DNA from: JABIBT01 sp964481835
GTDB lineage: Archaea; Nanobdellota; Nanobdellia; SCGC-AAA011-G17; PNOQ01
Length of the DNA stretch: 33,837 nt
Assembly: GCA_964481835.1 (NCBI GenBank)
Contig: CAYZTT010000007.1
Location: 1 to 33,837 of the forward strand
Reading direction: 5' to 3'
Shown: one piece after another, positions 5,407 through 13,642 of the stretch
Position numbering within the stretch: position 1 is the first letter of the stretch
How the letters are laid out: every line of letters starts with the position of its first letter
Made by a program: the position numbers and the translations under genes
Notes under the pieces: model-generated
What the model was told of the DNA's origin: nothing
Databases searched by the model: none
Seen by the model: only the letters and a program-made list of their open reading frames with translations

Positions 5407-6153
5407 AGATCCGTAACTATGGAGGATGTAATTAGATTTGGTATGGAGCATCCAATGATTGCTGCTAGATTTAAGATGGGATTTGACATTAATGCGGCAG
5501 ATAGAGAAATAATCCTCGATTGGTTTGCTAATGAATTTAAGGATAAACTCCCATTATCATATAGATATTTACAAATGTATAGAGATCCCACTATATTGGA
5601 AAATGCTTCCCGATCTGAGTGGTATGGGGATGAAGGCACTAAGAGATGTGGAACCCTATACCCTGCTTATGACGCATCTCAGGATTTTATTGATGCAGGA
5701 TTTGATACGGACCATCTATTGCTAAAGTCGGCTAAGAGGGCCAAGAATCCAGATAAAATTTTTGAGTTGTATGAATCTGGAGAGGAGGCATTGCTTATGG
5801 TAAATGAGTATGGGCTATATTCCCCTATTGAATACGAGGCCATGGGGATATTTTCTTACTATATCCAAAAAGGAGAGAACGGAATGGCTACAATTCGTAT
5901 AAAGGATAGATATGATTGGTTTGAAGAAGAGCAAGGGCCCAAACAAACCGTGTTTGGCATAAATGGTCCTCCCGGAGAAACCAAGGGATCTAGCAGGAAT
6001 TTCGGAAGGTCGCAGATAAAATACTATCGGGATGGAGGTGCTATTTTTCTTGAGGATACTGCTTTAGATGGTATGGGGCAAGCGTATATAGTGGGGGGAG
6101 AATGGGATGTTCCTGAAGGCGACTTTTATGAAGCGTTTGGTAGAAGTCAATAA
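4944..6153 (+). pseudogene. secreted mini-RHS protein with unknown C-terminal domain (two frameshifts)
   Basis: The ATG at 4944 starts a signal peptide (SMPFSYA cleavage region), followed by the last YD repeat (KYYHRNRASNRLTTDS), RHS core and NNPMNLVDPSGM junction, with the classical DPxG present. Two interruptions are visible. The first is at the G7 tract 5049-5055: eight Gs would read DNIGGGSGVKKFVYAG and continue. The second is at GG 5314-5315: a third G would read NLGRFTSVDPIAGEHSYAYV. As written, the first frame stops at 5096 after 50 residues. The C-terminal region (5404-6153, about 250 residues) is intact and unrelated to copy 1. It contains a D-x-Y-D motif (DRYDWF, codons at 5905-5916) and ends in a GGEWDVPEGDFYEAFGRSQ segment. 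I do not recognise its fold. It ends directly against the convergent thiolase gene. Confidence 0.8.
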
Positions 6154-7062
6154 TTATTTTATTTGTTTTATTAAATTACAAGTTTGACATGTTTCTTTAG
6201 ATGTTGGTTCTCCGCAAGATTTGCAATATTTTATAGTTGATTTTTTATAGCTTTCTTTTAACATTGGCATTATTTCTATAAATGAGTTTATTATCGAATG
6301 TTTTGATGAGGGATATTTTTTATCAAACTTATTTATTAGTTTTCTTATTTCTCCTCTGTAGGAATCTTTTGAGTACGGACATTCGTTAAATGGAGTTGAT
6401 AAATCTTTTAGATATGCATATGTCATGATTTCTTTTTCTGTTAGAAAGTATAAAGGTTTTATTCTTCGTATGAATTTTTTGTCCTGTTTTATTCCAGTTA
6501 TCGGTCCCAATCTAGCTGAGGCGGCAATGTTGTTTCTGAATTGATTCATTAAAATTGATTGGGCTTCATCATCTAGATTGTGGCCTGTCGCTAAGATATC
6601 TACTTTTAGTTTTTGAGCCATATTATTTAGCAAATATCTTCTAAAGACCCCACAAATAGTACAAGGTTTGATGTCATTCTTTTTTAGAATTTGATCTAGA
6701 GTTTTTTTGAATTCTTTTTTGTATGAAGCGGTTTTTAGTGGAATTTTTAGATCTTTACAAACTTTTTTTGCTAAGGTTAAAGTTTCATCCCTGTATCCCT
6801 GTATCCCTTCATCTATGGCTATTGCAGTTATTTTTGTTATTTTTTGGGGCTCTGCTATTTTTCTTAGTACGTATAGGGTTGTTAGGGAATCTTTTCCACC
6901 TGAAATTGCAACTCCGATATGTTGGCCTTTTTTGAATAGTTTGTACTGTCTAATTGTTTTTCTTACTTTTCTTTCAAAATATTTTATGAAACACGATTTG
7001 CATAGAGAGATATTACTATTTGGAAGTTTGATTACTGGTTTTAGTTTACAGTTTTTACACAT
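6154..7062 (-). CDS. TtuA/NcsA (TIGR00269)-type tRNA 2-thiolation enzyme
   Basis: This enzyme adenylates a tRNA uridine and replaces its oxygen with sulfur. The 302-residue protein has an N-terminal zinc site (C2, C5, C21, C24), the PP-loop SGGKDS (54-59), the Fe-S cysteine pair C134/C137 (PCTICG), GHNLDDEAQ (160-168) and the third Fe-S ligand C228 (NECPYS). A C-terminal zinc site is formed by C-x-x-C pairs in YCKSCGEP and CQTCNL. All three cysteines known to hold the [4Fe-4S] cluster in TtuA are present, so it should be active. TTTATAAA at 7085-7092 is centred 26.5 bp before the ATG. The E1-like protein, Gly-Gly carrier and cysteine desulfurase homologue in this window would supply its sulfur. 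Whether it modifies U34 or U54 cannot be told from sequence. Confidence 0.92.
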   Translation of the reverse strand: MCKNCKLKPVIKLPNSNISLCKSCFIKYFERKVRKTIRQYKLFKKGQHIGVAISGGKDSLTTLYVLRKIAEPQKITKITAIAIDEGIQGYRDETLTLAKKVCKDLKIPLKTASYKKEFKKTLDQILKKNDIKPCTICGVFRRYLLNNMAQKLKVDILATGHNLDDEAQSILMNQFRNNIAASARLGPITGIKQDKKFIRRIKPLYFLTEKEIMTYAYLKDLSTPFNECPYSKDSYRGEIRKLINKFDKKYPSSKHSIINSFIEIMPMLKESYKKSTIKYCKSCGEPTSKETCQTCNLIKQIK

Positions 7063-7113
7063 AAGAATCTAGGTTTTAAAGTGGTTTATAAAATTAATGA
7101 AAAAAGAAAAAAG

Positions 7114-8109
7114 TTAAGCGCCGCATGCTGCGACGTTTGCTGAAGCTGCTGCCCCCCACCCAAATCCGGATGATGGAGTAGTCGAATCAAATTCTAGTGT
7201 GTTACACTTCTCAGGAGCTACGTTAAATCCGCTACAAACTGTATCTAATAAGTTTGCTGCATCTCTTGGTGCACCATCGATTTTTTGTCCATTGATAACT
7301 AGTGTTGGGGATCCACCTACACCATACATCTCGTTTTCAGTTGCATGTGTGTTGAATAATGGGAATCTTCCGTTTAGCCACAATGAAGTGTCATCTAGAT
7401 TCTTTGTTATTTCAAATTCTTCGTCTGCTGCTTCAGTACAAGTTGTTAGTGCAGTTCTGTCAATTCCAACTTCATCTAAACAACCTTCTCCGTCTCCATC
7501 AGTTAGGAAACATTCTAGGTAGTCAAGGAATTTGTCGTTTTGCTCCTCTTGGATACAATATTGGTTAAGTTGTTCCTCAACCTCTCCTTGAGTTGGGTGC
7601 ATTGCATAGTACACAAACTTGATGTTGAAATCAATATCGTCTTTCAATGCCTTCGCAACAGGAAGCATTCCTTTCTCTGCTTGTGTTCCGAATGGGCAGT
7701 GTGACATTATAAATAGATCAACTGTAGGTTTGTCTGCCTTTGTTGTAACTTCTGTAACTGCAGGTGGCGCAGTGTTAGTATTTGTTTCGGCAGCTGGTGC
7801 TTCAACAGACTTCATTGGAATTGCTGATGGGAACATATAATTTCCATCTTTGGTTATATACACGTCCAAAGGTTGTCCATCAATACTCATAGAAGCCTTA
7901 TACATGCCTGATTCTGTTGTTACTTCAGTTAGCTCGGCTTCTGCTCCGCCTTGTAATAAATTTGTGTTGATAAATTCAACAGTGTCTGTTGCGACAGCAT
8001 TCCCAGTTGTAAATGTAGGTGTTGAACCGGAAGTTGCAACCACAATGACTAATAGGATTAGTAATGCAAATGTACTAATTTTCCATTTATTTAATTTTTT
8101 TTCTGTCAA
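7114..8109 (-). CDS. membrane-anchored DsbA/GILT-like thioredoxin-fold protein
   Basis: The 331-residue protein has an N-terminal membrane anchor or signal (about 11-27) and a small beta-rich domain (about 43-100, with GQPLDVYITKDGNYMFP). A Thr/Ala/Pro-rich linker (101-127) leads to a thioredoxin-fold domain whose active-site segment is SHCPFG (C138). The cis-proline loop is GGSPTLVING. Several more cysteines follow (QYC, ECF, GCL, TTC, VCS, KC and a C-terminal ACGA). The second CxxC cysteine is replaced by Gly, so C138 must use another cysteine as resolving partner or act as a monothiol. It faces outside and probably assists disulfide formation or isomerisation in secreted cysteine-rich proteins such as those at 9412-9861 and 32560-32916. 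This role is inferred. Confidence 0.82.
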   Translation of the reverse strand: MTEKKLNKWKISTFALLILLVIVVATSGSTPTFTTGNAVATDTVEFINTNLLQGGAEAELTEVTTESGMYKASMSIDGQPLDVYITKDGNYMFPSAIPMKSVEAPAAETNTNTAPPAVTEVTTKADKPTVDLFIMSHCPFGTQAEKGMLPVAKALKDDIDFNIKFVYYAMHPTQGEVEEQLNQYCIQEEQNDKFLDYLECFLTDGDGEGCLDEVGIDRTALTTCTEAADEEFEITKNLDDTSLWLNGRFPLFNTHATENEMYGVGGSPTLVINGQKIDGAPRDAANLLDTVCSGFNVAPEKCNTLEFDSTTPSSGFGWGAAASANVAACGA

Positions 8110-8180
8110 TTTGTAGTCCCCCTTTGTTTATTCTTAGGTTTATCATTGATTAATGTTTTTTAAAGCTTTTGCTATACTAA

Positions 8181-8615
8181 TCATTTTTTTGTATTGAAAA
8201 GATAAACTAGCCCCCTTCTTACGTCATCTAGTATCCTTATTGTGGGTGTGCCAACTGGTTTTTTTGTTTGACTCATAATTGTAAGCCGTGCTGCTGAGGA
8301 GATTATTGCTGCGTAAGCATATAGTTTGACCCCCCAAAGTGGGATGTTTATTATTGGAGGCATTTCGGTAAATTCAGAAGCGAGCTCTATTTTTCCTAGA
8401 TTATATATAGAATTTCCTATGCAAGAGGTTATTGTAGGAAGAGTTTCGGAGATTTTTCTCATTCGAGCATAAGGCGCTTGGTATTTTGCGGGAAGTGCAC
8501 CGTATGCGTAGTGAGAAGCAATTGGTTCGAAAACATCTTGTGTTGCTTTTAGAGTTTCTTCTAACGGGCCGAACGGATCTATTGCCCACAGTTGTAATCG
8601 CTCAATTAGGTTCAT
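8181..8615 (-). CDS. hypothetical protein co-transcribed with lgt
   Basis: This 144-residue protein is not recognised. It has a Pro/Tyr-rich N-terminal half, a moderately hydrophobic stretch (about 89-114) that could be a single membrane segment or buried helix, and a basic C-terminus. Its start overlaps the lgt stop by 4 bp, so it is translated from the same mRNA. The gene pair suggests a membrane or lipoprotein-related role, without direct evidence. Confidence 0.7.
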   Translation of the reverse strand: MNLIERLQLWAIDPFGPLEETLKATQDVFEPIASHYAYGALPAKYQAPYARMRKISETLPTITSCIGNSIYNLGKIELASEFTEMPPIINIPLWGVKLYAYAAIISSAARLTIMSQTKKPVGTPTIRILDDVRRGLVYLFNTKK

Positions 8616-9343
8616 TTCTTACCAATCCTTATTAACATCACTATAGATATTATGAATAATGGGATTGAAATCCATTGTCCGTAAGTCAAACCAGAAAATA
8701 TTACTTGATCTTTGAAATATTCTACAAAGAACCTAAATAATGAATAAAGGAAAATGAATGCCCAGAATATTACTCCTCTTTTTAGTTTTTTTAGCTTATA
8801 TGCATTTAATAGTATCAGGAAAATTATGAAATTCTTTATTGATTCGTAGATTTGAGAGGGATGCCTTTTTCCTTCTATATTATCATATGTTACTCCCCAC
8901 GGAACATCCGTGAGTCTTCCGTAAAACTCTTGATTTATGAAATTTCCCAATCTGCCTAATGAAATTCCAAATGCTAGAGGGATCGATATTACATCTGCAA
9001 GATCATAGAAGTGTATCTTGTGTTTCTTACAAAAATAATAGGTTCCTATTGCGGCCCCAATTAGTCCCCCATGAAATGCCATTCCGCCGTTCCAAATATA
9101 TAATATGCTTAAGAGATTGTCTTGGTATAGGTGGAAATTTAGGATTACTGCCAATAATCTTGCTCCAACTATACTGCTTGGGATGAGATAAATAAAATAA
9201 TCATAGATTTGTTGTTTTGTTATATTTCTTTGTTTTCCTAGTTTTATAGATATTGGAATTGCAATTAGAAAGCCTATGGCGAATATTATTCCATACCACC
9301 TTATATTTATTGCTCCTAAAGTCAACGCTATTGAACTGATCAT
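8612..9343 (-). CDS. lgt: prolipoprotein diacylglyceryl transferase
   Basis: Lgt transfers a diacylglyceryl group from a membrane phospholipid to the lipobox cysteine of pre-lipoproteins. The 243-residue, multi-pass protein shows the family landmarks: an RWYG start, GARL, GGMAFHGGLIG with the essential histidine, the LGRLGNFINQEFYGR signature and RHPSQIYE. Length is normal for bacterial Lgt, and all signature residues I can check are kept, so it is probably active. Bacterial-type Lgt is unusual in archaea, whose lipids are ether-linked, so the real lipid donor is an open question. A candidate substrate with a lipobox-like TSSC is encoded at 32560-32916. Confidence 0.95.
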   Translation of the reverse strand: MISSIALTLGAINIRWYGIIFAIGFLIAIPISIKLGKQRNITKQQIYDYFIYLIPSSIVGARLLAVILNFHLYQDNLLSILYIWNGGMAFHGGLIGAAIGTYYFCKKHKIHFYDLADVISIPLAFGISLGRLGNFINQEFYGRLTDVPWGVTYDNIEGKRHPSQIYESIKNFIIFLILLNAYKLKKLKRGVIFWAFIFLYSLFRFFVEYFKDQVIFSGLTYGQWISIPLFIISIVMLIRIGKK

Positions 9344-9411
9344 TTATTTTGTTAGTTACTAAGTGTTTTTAAAATTATAGAAATGTTTTTATATGGGTTT
9401 GATTTTTTCTA

Positions 9412-9861
9412 GTGACTATGATTTGTATTATAGCTATGATTGTGTTTGGAGTGATGGCGATATTCTCTGCCAGCCATAGGCCAATTGCCAAGGAAGCATT
9501 TGATTGTGTTTTTAGAAGAATCACTTTGCGGAGTTGCCAGTCGGGATTAAATACCCGGTTGAAAAGCAAATTAGTAGGGGGCTTAATGAGGAAGAATTCT
9601 AGATTTGCTAAACCTTTGTATAAATATTTTGAAGTAATCTCTTGGTTATTTGTTATAATATTTTTTGTTAGTTTAATTTATAGTGGCTATTCTGTATATA
9701 ATATTGTGGTTCATGATAATTGTGTGGGGCCTAATGCAGACCCAGAAGAATGTATTTTTGTTCCCGATAATTCTGAGGTAAATTGTGGTGATCCCTTATG
9801 TGATGAAGGAGATTGCGAAGTTTGCGGAGAAGTTTGCGGTTGTCATGAATGTAGTGGCTAA
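9412..9861 (+). CDS. membrane protein with cysteine-rich C-terminal tail
   Basis: The product has about 147-149 residues: an N-terminal membrane segment (about 1-18), a conserved-looking basic block (FSASHRPIAKEAFDCVFRRITLR), a second membrane segment (about 70-96) and a tail with ten cysteines arranged in C-x3-C and C-x-C steps. I recognise a DPANN membrane-protein type built around the HRPxAKEAFDCVFRR block but know no function. The start is GTG 9412 or ATG 9418. The TTTTATAT box at 9387-9394 fits either as a leaderless start. The cysteine-rich tail probably lies outside the cell and could be a metal site or a disulfide substrate of the DsbA-like protein. Confidence 0.75.
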   Translation: MTMICIIAMIVFGVMAIFSASHRPIAKEAFDCVFRRITLRSCQSGLNTRLKSKLVGGLMRKNSRFAKPLYKYFEVISWLFVIIFFVSLIYSGYSVYNIVVHDNCVGPNADPEECIFVPDNSEVNCGDPLCDEGDCEVCGEVCGCHECSG

Positions 9862-11471
9862 GGCATTTTTTCTCTAATCTCATCAGCTAGGTCTGCTTTT
9901 ATTCCCTCATGCCTTGGCTTTGTATAGTTTGGGTCAAAGGGTTTTATTTTTGCACAGTGTGTCTTATCTGGACAGAATCCGACGTAGCCACATTTAGGAA
10001 CTGTTAATCCATCCATCTTTAGCGGGTATCCGTCTTTTTCTTCTCCCAGGGTCCCCATATAGCTTGGAGTTCCTTCATCGGCAAGTACGAGCTTCATCTC
10101 TGCTTCAGTTGTTACTCGCATTTCTGGCTCCGCAGTATTACACAATCTTAGAGATCCGTAACCGGCCGTTAGGTTATATAATCCAAACCTTTTTACTATG
10201 CCCACTTTTAATCCCCGCGGAACTACCGCAATTGCATCTTTTTCTGGGATTCCAAGTTCTTTTAATTCTTGGTAAGCCTCTATGGACCTTGAGAATCTAT
10301 CTAACCAGATTTCCTGATTATCTGGGTTCGATGTTACTGATTTTGGAAGTGAGAGAACTTGGTGAAAATCATCTATGGTTGCTCCTTCTTTATTTACCAC
10401 GTTACTTGCTCTTTCTGCTGCACGGTAGACAGATTCTGCCGTTTGAGGAACCGTTCTATGTCTTTTTACTTCCCCCCAAATTCTCCAAGGAGAGTTTGTA
10501 CCGGTCACAACATCAACATTTGGATCATAATCTCTCACAAATTCATCAAATTCTCGGAGTAAGGATCTCCAATGGGTTCTTGTGGTTCTAGGACCCTCTT
10601 CGAATATTGCTTTTCTTCTTCTTAAGTATTCTTGCGCCCTTCTTTCCATCTCTGGGGAATTCAAAAAATTGCTTGAGAGAAGTACCGGAGAATCTAATAC
10701 TCCTTCCAGGTTTTCATCTACAATCTCTTGTGCATAATTAATTCTGTGATGGAAGATTGTCGGATTTGGGCAGCCAGTTCTTGGTGCAGCTTTCCTTGCT
10801 TCATATGTATTGCCCATTCCCCTTTCATGGACTTGTTGCTCTAATTGGGACAGGATTTCTAATCCTTCTGTTGGAATCGAATCTGGATCGGATTCTGCAT
10901 CTAATGCTAAATTGACTATTGTTTCTAACGGTAAGAAGAATAACCCTCCTCCTCTGTGGCCGTATTGAACTGCTTTACTTGCAACTTGCTTTGGGACTTT
11001 CCTATTTTGGTGGAGATCCATATATGCACTTATGTTTGCTTTAGAGTTTTCTAGGTAAATATCTAGGGCCCTCCCCCCTGCTTCCTGAATTGTTCTTGGC
11101 ACTAGGATCTGATCTTCTGCGATTGGAACCCGTCTTCCAGAAGGAACTAGAATGCTGCCAAATCTTACTGCAGAGAACATAGAGTCGACAAACTTGGAAC
11201 TGTCCCCTTCAAAATAAACCCACATGCCGGGAGTTGTTGATAATGATGCGTGGCCGGCTCCTGCAGAAGCAACCAAACCAGATTTCATTCGCTCGCCAAC
11301 ATCTTCTTCTTGCATTAATTTTATTAATTCGCTAAATACACTTGTATCTTTGTATGTTATTAATGAAGCGCCCCATACTATCTCATCAGGGGTTATTTTT
11401 GTTCCGTTTTCTAAATCTAAGACTGGACCAGAATCAAGCACAGTTACTTTTGGATCTATGACTGCTGCCAT
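9858..11471 (-). CDS. ThyX-like protein with two ThyX-type modules (putative flavin-dependent thymidylate synthase homologue)
   Basis: The 537-residue protein seems to contain two ThyX-like halves. The first has the order seen in ThyX: VWGASLITY, GHASLSTTPGMWVYFEG, then SAVRFGSILVPSGRR where the RHRxxSxNxxSxRY signature would be. The second has KRHRTVPQTAESVYRA, a closer but degenerate signature with Pro in place of the active-site Ser. It is followed by ELGIPEKDAIAVVP and RLCNTAEPEMR, matching the C-terminal part of the family. A Cys/His segment (CGYVGFCPDKTHC) near the end may bind metal. Classical ThyX has about 220 residues, so this is a long divergent form. It would make dTMP from dUMP if active; loss of the canonical serine makes that uncertain. 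An AT-rich box about 24 bp upstream drives it. Confidence 0.55.
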   Translation of the reverse strand: MAAVIDPKVTVLDSGPVLDLENGTKITPDEIVWGASLITYKDTSVFSELIKLMQEEDVGERMKSGLVASAGAGHASLSTTPGMWVYFEGDSSKFVDSMFSAVRFGSILVPSGRRVPIAEDQILVPRTIQEAGGRALDIYLENSKANISAYMDLHQNRKVPKQVASKAVQYGHRGGGLFFLPLETIVNLALDAESDPDSIPTEGLEILSQLEQQVHERGMGNTYEARKAAPRTGCPNPTIFHHRINYAQEIVDENLEGVLDSPVLLSSNFLNSPEMERRAQEYLRRRKAIFEEGPRTTRTHWRSLLREFDEFVRDYDPNVDVVTGTNSPWRIWGEVKRHRTVPQTAESVYRAAERASNVVNKEGATIDDFHQVLSLPKSVTSNPDNQEIWLDRFSRSIEAYQELKELGIPEKDAIAVVPRGLKVGIVKRFGLYNLTAGYGSLRLCNTAEPEMRVTTEAEMKLVLADEGTPSYMGTLGEEKDGYPLKMDGLTVPKCGYVGFCPDKTHCAKIKPFDPNYTKPRHEGIKADLADEIREKMP

Positions 11472-11566
11472 TTTTGTGGAAATGATTTTTAATATATAAA
11501 CATATATTGGTTAAGATATATATTTTTTAGAAAGCTTTATTAATTATATCTGGTTTCTGTCTCCCT

Positions 11567-12712
11567 ATGAATGTTGAAAAGCTGAGAGAAGATTTTCCAG
11601 TACTTAAAAAAGGGATAATATACTTTGACTCTTCTTGTATGACTCTAAAACCTAAACAAGTCATTGCTAAGATGGATGAATACTATAATGATTATCCTGC
11701 GTGCGCTGGGAGAAGTGTTCACAAATTAAGTGTGAAGGTTGGTGAAGAAACTACTGAAGCAAGGAAATCTGTTCAGAAGTTGGTTAATGCCAGAAAGCCA
11801 CATGAAATTATTTTTACGAGAAATACAACTGAAGCAATTAATTTAGTTTCTAATTCATTTAAATTTGAAAAAGTCTTAATATCTGACAGGGAACATAACT
11901 CTAACCTATTGCCTTGGCAGAAATTTAAATATGGTGTGTTGAGGAGTAAGGAAGACTTTAGTTTTGATTTGGAGAAATTTTCTGAGGCAGTTAAAAAATA
12001 TGATTTTGTTAGCTTTCCTTGGGTTGGTAATTTTGATGGATATACCTTGCCAGTTAAAGAGATAGTTAAAATTGCTCATGAGAATAAAGCGAAAGTCCAT
12101 CTTGATGCCGCACAGGCCTTGCCACATAAAGAAGTTAATGCGAAAAAATTAGATGTGGATTTCTTTAGTTTTTCTGGGCATAAAATGCTTGGTCCTTCTG
12201 GAATGGGGGGATTATATGGGAAAGAGGAATTATTGAAAGAGATGAAGCCTTTTTTGATTGGAGGAGATACGGTTAAGGATAGTAATTATAATGGATACGT
12301 TTTGGAAGATTTACCCAATAAGTTTGAAGCCGGCTTGCAGAACTATGCAGGAATTTTGGGAATGGGTGCTGCCTCCAAATACTTGATGGATGTAGGTGTT
12401 GAGAATATCCAGGATCATGAAGCTAAATTGACGAAGGAAGTAAATCGGGACGGAATTGTTCAAGTTGGGAATAAAGATACAATCGGAGTTTTTAATTTTA
12501 ATATTCCTGGGATGGATCATCATGAAGTTGCAGGCATTTTGGATTCAAGTAAGAACATTGCAATAAGAAGTGGCATGCACTGTGCACACGCCTGGTATAA
12601 TGAGCATAAAATAAAAGGGAGTGCAAGGGCGAGCTTTTATTTGTATAATACTGTTGATGAGATTAAAATTCTGAATGAAGAGTTGGGCAAGATAAAAAAA
12701 TTAAGTAGCTAG
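11567..12712 (+). CDS. SufS/CsdA-like cysteine desulfurase (class V aminotransferase fold)
   Basis: The PLP-dependent family releases sulfur from cysteine as an enzyme persulfide. The 381-residue protein has REHNSN with H110, LDAAQ with D180, SFSGHKMLGPSG with the PLP lysine K206, and RSGMHCAHAW with C339 in the position of the SufS catalytic cysteine. There are deviations from the consensus: the N-terminal block reads SSCMTLKPK, and a compact C-terminal part makes it slightly shorter than typical SufS (about 405). TTTATTAA at 11536-11543 gives a leaderless or very short-leader mRNA. No SufBCD or IscU scaffold gene is visible nearby. It is the likely sulfur donor for the thiolation proteins at 140, 4680 and 6154, which is an inference from co-occurrence. 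Confidence 0.85.
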   Translation: MNVEKLREDFPVLKKGIIYFDSSCMTLKPKQVIAKMDEYYNDYPACAGRSVHKLSVKVGEETTEARKSVQKLVNARKPHEIIFTRNTTEAINLVSNSFKFEKVLISDREHNSNLLPWQKFKYGVLRSKEDFSFDLEKFSEAVKKYDFVSFPWVGNFDGYTLPVKEIVKIAHENKAKVHLDAAQALPHKEVNAKKLDVDFFSFSGHKMLGPSGMGGLYGKEELLKEMKPFLIGGDTVKDSNYNGYVLEDLPNKFEAGLQNYAGILGMGAASKYLMDVGVENIQDHEAKLTKEVNRDGIVQVGNKDTIGVFNFNIPGMDHHEVAGILDSSKNIAIRSGMHCAHAWYNEHKIKGSARASFYLYNTVDEIKILNEELGKIKKLSS

Positions 12713-12749
12713 TAGAAAGGTTTAAATAGTAATTTTCTTAGGATTGAAT

Positions 12750-12890
12750 ATGCAGTCAATGTATATTTTATGGGTTGTTCTTGGTGCAATAGTATGGATA
12801 TTTGTCGCTTTGTGGTTTTTGAAGAAAACTTTTCAAGGATATTCTCCTGCAAGTGATGTTGCTGTTGAAGAACCCAAGAAATCTAAATAA
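12750..12890 (+). CDS. 46-residue single-pass membrane protein
   Basis: ATG 12750 to TAA 12888-12890 encodes a 46-residue protein: a short polar start, one membrane helix (about 5-24, rich in Ile, Leu, Val and Trp) and a charged tail ending in KKSK. TTTAAATA at 12721-12728 is centred about 25 bp before the ATG, the same spacing as for proven first genes, which supports a real leaderless gene. The stop overlaps the end of the convergent ZIP-like gene. Function is unknown. Confidence 0.65.
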   Translation: MQSMYILWVVLGAIVWIFVALWFLKKTFQGYSPASDVAVEEPKKSK

Positions 12891-13569
12891 TAACTTTTGC
12901 TAATAATAATATTGATGTTAATATTAATCCTGTAAAAAACGATACAAAATCTTCCTTCTTTTCTTCTATTGGCATTATATCTCTCGAAACTATATAGAAA
13001 AGAGAACCCATTATATAACCCAATGCCCCAAGATAGAATAGTTGATTGAAAGAGGAAAATGCCCCGAATAGTGCCCCAAGGATCGGCGCAGACCCCAAGA
13101 TTATTCTTACTTTATCACTGTTTGAAGTTTTGTCGATAATTCTTAATAGGACTGAGGAAGATACAGTAAGTAGGATGAATGGGAGGAATAATATGAGGGA
13201 GATTGTAGGATCTTTGAAAGAAAGGGTTAGTGCAAATCCTAGAATGAAGTGCTCCATAAAGAACGCCAAGATATGGGTTTTTCTGAATCTTGCCTTCAGT
13301 TCTTTTTTTGTTTGTATGTGTCTAAAATTATAGGACCTTATCGAGTGAAATGCAGCGAAACCCATTAATGGTAGAAGGAAGAGTAAGTAATTTGTTTCTA
13401 GGGCGGCTACTGCGAATTTAGGCAACATCTCTAGGAATAAGATTGATAGTAGTATTCCTGCGGAAAGGCTCATTAATTTTTGTATGTGCCTTTTTGTGAA
13501 CTTAATGAAAACATCACTAATGAAATGGATTATGCTTAAAATTAATGCAAGATATATCCCAATTAACAT
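12883..13569 (-). CDS. ZIP-family-like metal transporter
   Basis: The 228-residue membrane protein has about seven or eight hydrophobic helices. LSAGILLSILFLEMLPKF resembles the ZIP helix leading to an E-x-LP motif. HILAFFMEHFILGFALTLSF resembles the metal-binding helix IV, with His and Glu where ZIP proteins coordinate zinc. A further segment with SRDIMPIEEK matches the late LPE region. The variable histidine-rich loop is short. ZIP proteins bring zinc or iron into the cytoplasm. Several metal-binding positions differ from classic ZIPs, so substrate and activity are uncertain. Confidence 0.65.
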   Translation of the reverse strand: MLIGIYLALILSIIHFISDVFIKFTKRHIQKLMSLSAGILLSILFLEMLPKFAVAALETNYLLFLLPLMGFAAFHSIRSYNFRHIQTKKELKARFRKTHILAFFMEHFILGFALTLSFKDPTISLILFLPFILLTVSSSVLLRIIDKTSNSDKVRIILGSAPILGALFGAFSSFNQLFYLGALGYIMGSLFYIVSRDIMPIEEKKEDFVSFFTGLILTSILLLAKVII

Positions 13570-13642
13570 AGTCTATTTTGGGAAATTTTGTTTATAAACC
13601 TTTTGTGGATAATTTTAAATAGGCAGTTTAATTGTTTTTTAT

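Noticed and set aside
10064..10591. Plus-strand 175-codon frame inside the ThyX-like gene
   Set aside because: The minus-strand frame is longer, has recognisable motifs and a promoter. The plus-strand frame is Leu-rich antisense.
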